Assembly: GCA_009914555.1 (NCBI GenBank)
Contig: WNDY01000032.1
Coordinates: 1-53,078 of the forward strand
Source of the DNA: Xylophilus sp.
GTDB lineage: Bacteria > Pseudomonadota > Gammaproteobacteria > Burkholderiales > Burkholderiaceae_C
Length of the DNA stretch: 53,078 nucleotides
Direction of reading: 5' to 3'
Every line of letters starts with the position of its first letter. Positions within the stretch are counted from its first letter, which is position 1. The notes beneath the pieces were generated by a model. That model worked only from the letters and a program-made list of their open reading frames with translations. It ran no database searches and was not told the DNA's origin. Both the position numbers and the translations under genes were made by a program. Shown here one piece after another: positions 50,317 to 53,078 of the stretch.

Positions 50317-52467
50317 ATGCCTGCGCCGTATCCCATCCGCTCCTGGCTGCGTCGACGCAGCCTCGGCCTGCCGGCCTATGCCATCAACGGCATCGGCGTC
50401 ACGCTCGGCGTGGCGGTGATCCAGGGCGTCACCAGCCTGCTGGGCGGCCCGGGCGCGGCGCTGCTGGCCGCCAGCGGCGCCGTCTGCACCAGCCTGGCGG
50501 ACCTGCCCAATCCGCAGGCCCGCGCCCGGCTGCGGCTGGTGACGGCGGCGCTGGTGGCCTGCACCGTCAGCTTCGGCGTCGATGCGCTGCGGCCCTGGCC
50601 GCTGGCGCTGGGCGCGGCCGTCGTGGTGATCGCCTTTCTGTCCGCCATGGCGCTGGCCTGGGGGCAGCGCGCCGGGCCGGTGTCCTTCGTCGGCATCCTG
50701 GCCTTCATCTTCGCGATGGCCGCGCCGCCGCTGCACGGCCTGGCGCCGCTGCTGGAGCGTGTGGGCTGGACGGCGGTGGGCGCGGTGCTCTACGTGCTCT
50801 GGGCGCTGGCGGCCTCCACGCTGATGCAGCGGCGCTACCGCAGTTTGGCGCTGGCCTCGGTGCTGCAGGCCGTGGCCCGGCTGCTGCGCACGCGCGCGGC
50901 GCTGGTGGTGCGCGAGCCCCGTTCGGCCGGCGCCGCCAGCCCGCTGCAGGACTGGATCCAGGAGACCGCGGACTTCGACGAGAAGCTCCAGGTCGCGCGC
51001 GACCTGCTCTTCGCCGCGCCCGACAGCCCTGCCGCCCGGCGCCAGACCGCCCTGCTGCTGCTGCTGGCGATCGACCTGCGCGAGACCCTGCTGGTCAGCG
51101 AGCTGGACCGCGAGCTGGTCGGCTACGACGCCGCCGGCATGCGGGTGCGCGAGGCCATGGCCGCGCAGCTCGCGCAGACCGCCGACGTGTTCCGCCGCAT
51201 GTACCACGCGCTGCGCTACGCCCAGCCCTGGGAGCCCCCGCGCCCCGGCGGCGCCGATCCGGTGCAGGCGCTGGCCGAGGCCGCTGCCCGCTTCGCCGAG
51301 GGCGACGCCCGGGCCGTGCTCGTCAGCCTGGTGCTGGAGCGCTCGCGCCACATGCGCGACGACCTGGCCCGCATGCAGGCGCTGATGCAGGGCGGCCCGG
51401 CCACGGTGCAGCTGGACCGCGCGCAGCTGCAGGCGTTCGTCTCGGTCGAAGGCTGGCCGTTGGCCGCGCTGAAGCGGCACACGACGCTGCGCTCGCCGAT
51501 CCTGCGGCATGCGCTGCGCGCCGCCGTGGCGCTGGGCGCGGCCTACTTCATCGCGCTGGCCCTGCCCTGGGCCGCGCACCCGCAGTGGCTGGTGCTGAGC
51601 GTGGCCGTGGTGCTGCGCGGCACGCTGGAGCAGACCCTGGCGCGGCGCAACGCGCGCATCGCCGGCACGCTGATCGGCTGCGCCCTGGTGTTGCTGCTGG
51701 CGCAGGTGCACACGCCGCTCGTCACGACGGTGGTGTTCCTCGCCGCGGTCGGCACGGCGCATGCGTTCGCCGTGCGGCGCTACCTCGTCACCTCCATCGC
51801 CGCCACGCTGATGGCGCTGCTGCAGGCCCACCTGGCGGCGCCGGAGCACGGCTTCTCGGTGTCCGAGCGGCTGGCCGACACCCTCCTGGGCGCGGCGCTG
51901 GCCTGGGGCTTCAGCTACGTGCTGCCGTCGTGGGAGCGGCACGGCCTGGTGCGCGTAGTGGGCCGCCTGCGGCGCGCGCTGGGCGAGCTGGCCGCGCTGG
52001 TGGTGCAGCGCCCCGGGACCGGAAGCGACGTGCCGCTGCGGCTGGCCCGCCGCGAGGTCTACGACGCGCTCAACAGCCTGGCCGCCGCCGCCCAGCGCAC
52101 CCGGGCCGAGCCCGCGCGCGTGCGCCTGCCGGCCTACACGCTCGCGGGCCTGCTGCTGCACAGCCAGGCCCTGCTGGCCCACCTGGCCGCCGTGCGCAGC
52201 CTGCTGGCGCGCCATGCCGAGGTGCTCGACGCCGACGGCGAGGCCACCGACGCGCTGCTGGCCGATGCGGCCGGCCGGCTCCAGGCGCTGCTGTCGCCGC
52301 CGCCGCGGCGGCTGGTCCAGAACGACGACACGCCAGCCGCGGCGATCCCGCTGCCGCCGCACCCGGCCGCGCAGTCGCCCACGCCCTGGCTGCATCGCCA
52401 GCTGGCGGTGCGCGAAGCCGCGCGGGTGGCGCAGTCCGCCTCGGCCGCCATCCACCACCGGCGCTGA
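50317..52467 (+). CDS. FUSC-family inner-membrane protein (YccS/YhfK-like)
   Basis: Putative transporter of aromatic or fusaric-acid-like compounds, 716 residues. It has two hydrophobic bundles, about 22-165 and 395-535, separated by a large soluble domain (about 170-390) and followed by a helical C-terminal domain (about 545-716). ALRAAVALGAAYFIALALPW and HPQWLVLSVAVVLRGTLEQT, then RIAGTLIGCALVLLL, are the FUSC repeat. No membrane-fusion partner gene is adjacent. It lies 51 bases after the aldo/keto reductase gene, so cotranscription is possible. Confidence 0.85.
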   Translation: MPAPYPIRSWLRRRSLGLPAYAINGIGVTLGVAVIQGVTSLLGGPGAALLAASGAVCTSLADLPNPQARARLRLVTAALVACTVSFGVDALRPWPLALGAAVVVIAFLSAMALAWGQRAGPVSFVGILAFIFAMAAPPLHGLAPLLERVGWTAVGAVLYVLWALAASTLMQRRYRSLALASVLQAVARLLRTRAALVVREPRSAGAASPLQDWIQETADFDEKLQVARDLLFAAPDSPAARRQTALLLLLAIDLRETLLVSELDRELVGYDAAGMRVREAMAAQLAQTADVFRRMYHALRYAQPWEPPRPGGADPVQALAEAAARFAEGDARAVLVSLVLERSRHMRDDLARMQALMQGGPATVQLDRAQLQAFVSVEGWPLAALKRHTTLRSPILRHALRAAVALGAAYFIALALPWAAHPQWLVLSVAVVLRGTLEQTLARRNARIAGTLIGCALVLLLAQVHTPLVTTVVFLAAVGTAHAFAVRRYLVTSIAATLMALLQAHLAAPEHGFSVSERLADTLLGAALAWGFSYVLPSWERHGLVRVVGRLRRALGELAALVVQRPGTGSDVPLRLARREVYDALNSLAAAAQRTRAEPARVRLPAYTLAGLLLHSQALLAHLAAVRSLLARHAEVLDADGEATDALLADAAGRLQALLSPPPRRLVQNDDTPAAAIPLPPHPAAQSPTPWLHRQLAVREAARVAQSASAAIHHRR

Positions 52468-52511
52468 GAGCGCGGGACACGGGGGACACGCGGGGCCGCT
52501 ATGATTGCGGC

Positions 52512-52592
52512 CCTTTTTTGTCGCCGGGCCGCCCGAGACAAAAAGCGTCCCCTCGGGGGACCGGGCGAGCGCGCAGCGCTTGACCGATGGGT
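52512..52592 (+). repeat. Dispersed hairpin-rich element downstream of the FUSC gene, terminator-like
   Basis: Three small perfect hairpins follow each other: GTCCCC-TCG-GGGGAC (52547-52561), AGCGC-GCA-GCGCT (52568-52580) and GACC/GGTC, then CTTCTTTTTT. CTTTTTTGTC (52513-52522) also pairs with GACAAAAAG (52537-52545). GACAAAAAGCGTC occurs again at 28171-28183. It could end FUSC transcription; I also recall it as a common Comamonadaceae repeat. Confidence 0.55.
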
Positions 52593-52637
52593 CTTCTTTT
52601 TTCGCCGGCCCGCCGCCTTTTTCCATGTCCACCTCCC

Positions 52638-52662
52638 TGATCTTGCCCCTGATTTACGGACA
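52638..52662 (-). mobile_element. Probable terminal inverted repeat of the IS3-family element
   Basis: TGATCTTGCCCCTGATTTACGGACA begins at the boundary between the FUSC downstream region and the transposase stop. The TG start and GGACA end fit IS3-family ends, but the other end of the element is outside the window, so the match cannot be tested here. Confidence 0.6.
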
Positions 52663-52667
52663 CCTAT

Positions 52668-53078
52668 CTAAGCGACATTGGCCAGCTCGTACTGCTCTGG
52701 GCTGAGGTAGCCCAGGGTCGAGTGCAGCCGGATCCGATTGTAGTCAACCTCAATGTAGTCAAACACATGAGCCTTGGCCTGCTCCCGTGTGGCGAGGTGT
52801 TCACCATGGATGGCCTCGACCTTCAGACTGTGGTTCCAACTCTCCATTGCTGCGTTGTCGTAGCAGTTGCCTCTGGCACTCATGCTGGCGATCAAAGCGT
52901 ATTGCTCCAACAGGGCGCGGTGCTCGCGCGAGCAGTATTGGCTACCACGGCCAGTATGCACGATCACTCCCCGAGGCCGATTGCGAGCAAACAGCGCCAT
53001 GCGCAGCGCGTCGCAAACCAGCGTAGCCGTCATGCGCTCAGACATCGACCAGCCCACAACCTTACGCGAATACAGGTC
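52668..53078 (-). CDS. IS3-family transposase OrfB, C-terminal part, cut by the window edge
   Basis: DDE integrase-core transposase; 136 residues are visible and the 5' part lies beyond the right edge. [20 protein letters not shown] is the usual lead into the core, and the C-terminus [20 protein letters not shown] is characteristic. The third catalytic residue, Glu, is present in [12 protein letters not shown]. The second Asp, expected in H-S/T-D-RGSQY, is Gly here ([12 protein letters not shown]); the distance to the Glu is exactly 35 residues. The copy is therefore probably inactive. The window contains no orfA. Confidence 0.93.
   Translation of the reverse strand, partial: DLYSRKVVGWSMSERMTATLVCDALRMALFARNRPRGVIVHTGRGSQYCSREHRALLEQYALIASMSARGNCYDNAAMESWNHSLKVEAIHGEHLATREQAKAHVFDYIEVDYNRIRLHSTLGYLSPEQYELANVA

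Noticed and set aside
49189..52632. A 1147-codon minus-strand open frame opposite the aldo/keto reductase and FUSC genes
   Set aside because: Low-complexity composition, no ribosome-binding site, and two recognisable genes lie on the other strand.

Overview
This is a GC-rich window (roughly 70% G+C by eye) from a betaproteobacterium, most likely a member of the Comamonadaceae (Burkholderiales). The basis is the gene neighbourhood mla - bolA/ibaG - murA - his - hinT - tatABC, the codon bias, a long RNase E with an Arg/Gly/Ala/Pro-rich tail, and GC-rich dispersed repeats that I recall as typical of that family. No plasmid, phage, CRISPR, rRNA or defence genes are visible. Both edges look like insertion-sequence debris (a transposase-like tail at the left, an IS3-family transposase running off the right), so the window may be a contig bounded by repeats.

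Layout, left to right. Bases 1-795: transposase-like remnant, possible stub of a disrupted gene, and the rne leader. 796-6485 (+): rne, a frameshifted yaaA, a prolyl-4-hydroxylase-like dioxygenase and queF. 6704-13435: a complete RND tripartite efflux operon (adaptor, pump, outer-membrane factor, all -) with a divergent TetR/AcrR-type repressor and a clear operator between them. 13457-13532: tRNA-Arg(CCG). 13601-19866 (-): gltD and gltB. 20124-20690 (+): dps. 20757-21470 (-): a REP-associated tyrosine transposase (RAYT) flanked by REP-like sequences.

21559-40965 is a long minus-strand block. Transcription starts with mlaFEDACB (phospholipid transport), then a YadGH-type ABC exporter, ibaG/bolA, murA and hisGDCBHA. 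A sugar-phosphate mutarotase, a shortened TetR-like gene and an MFS transporter then interrupt the histidine operon. hisF, hisI, hisE, a small membrane protein gene, hinT and tatABC follow. Many junctions are 4-bp ATGA/GTGA overlaps, which suggests translational coupling. Because of the interruption, hisFIE lie directly downstream of the MFS gene.

41113-43421 (-): a polar amino-acid ABC transporter (ATPase, permease, lipoprotein receptor). 43582-46708 (+): a DUF1800 lipoprotein and a DUF1501 protein with a Tat-like signal, which probably act as a pair. 46705-50265: gluconate permease (-), LysR regulator (-) and divergent aldo/keto reductase (+). 50317-52467 (+): a FUSC-family membrane protein. 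52638-53078: the truncated IS3-family element.

The genes are mostly core housekeeping: RNA decay, queuosine, glutamate and histidine synthesis, peptidoglycan precursor, outer-membrane lipid asymmetry, Tat export and efflux. The unusual content is a scatter of small repeats (REP-like and a ~125-bp inverted pair), an in-frame deleted TetR next to a split his operon, a CG-tract frameshift in yaaA, a terminator inside the his operon, and a transposase with a substituted catalytic Asp. I did not find a convincing new multi-gene system.
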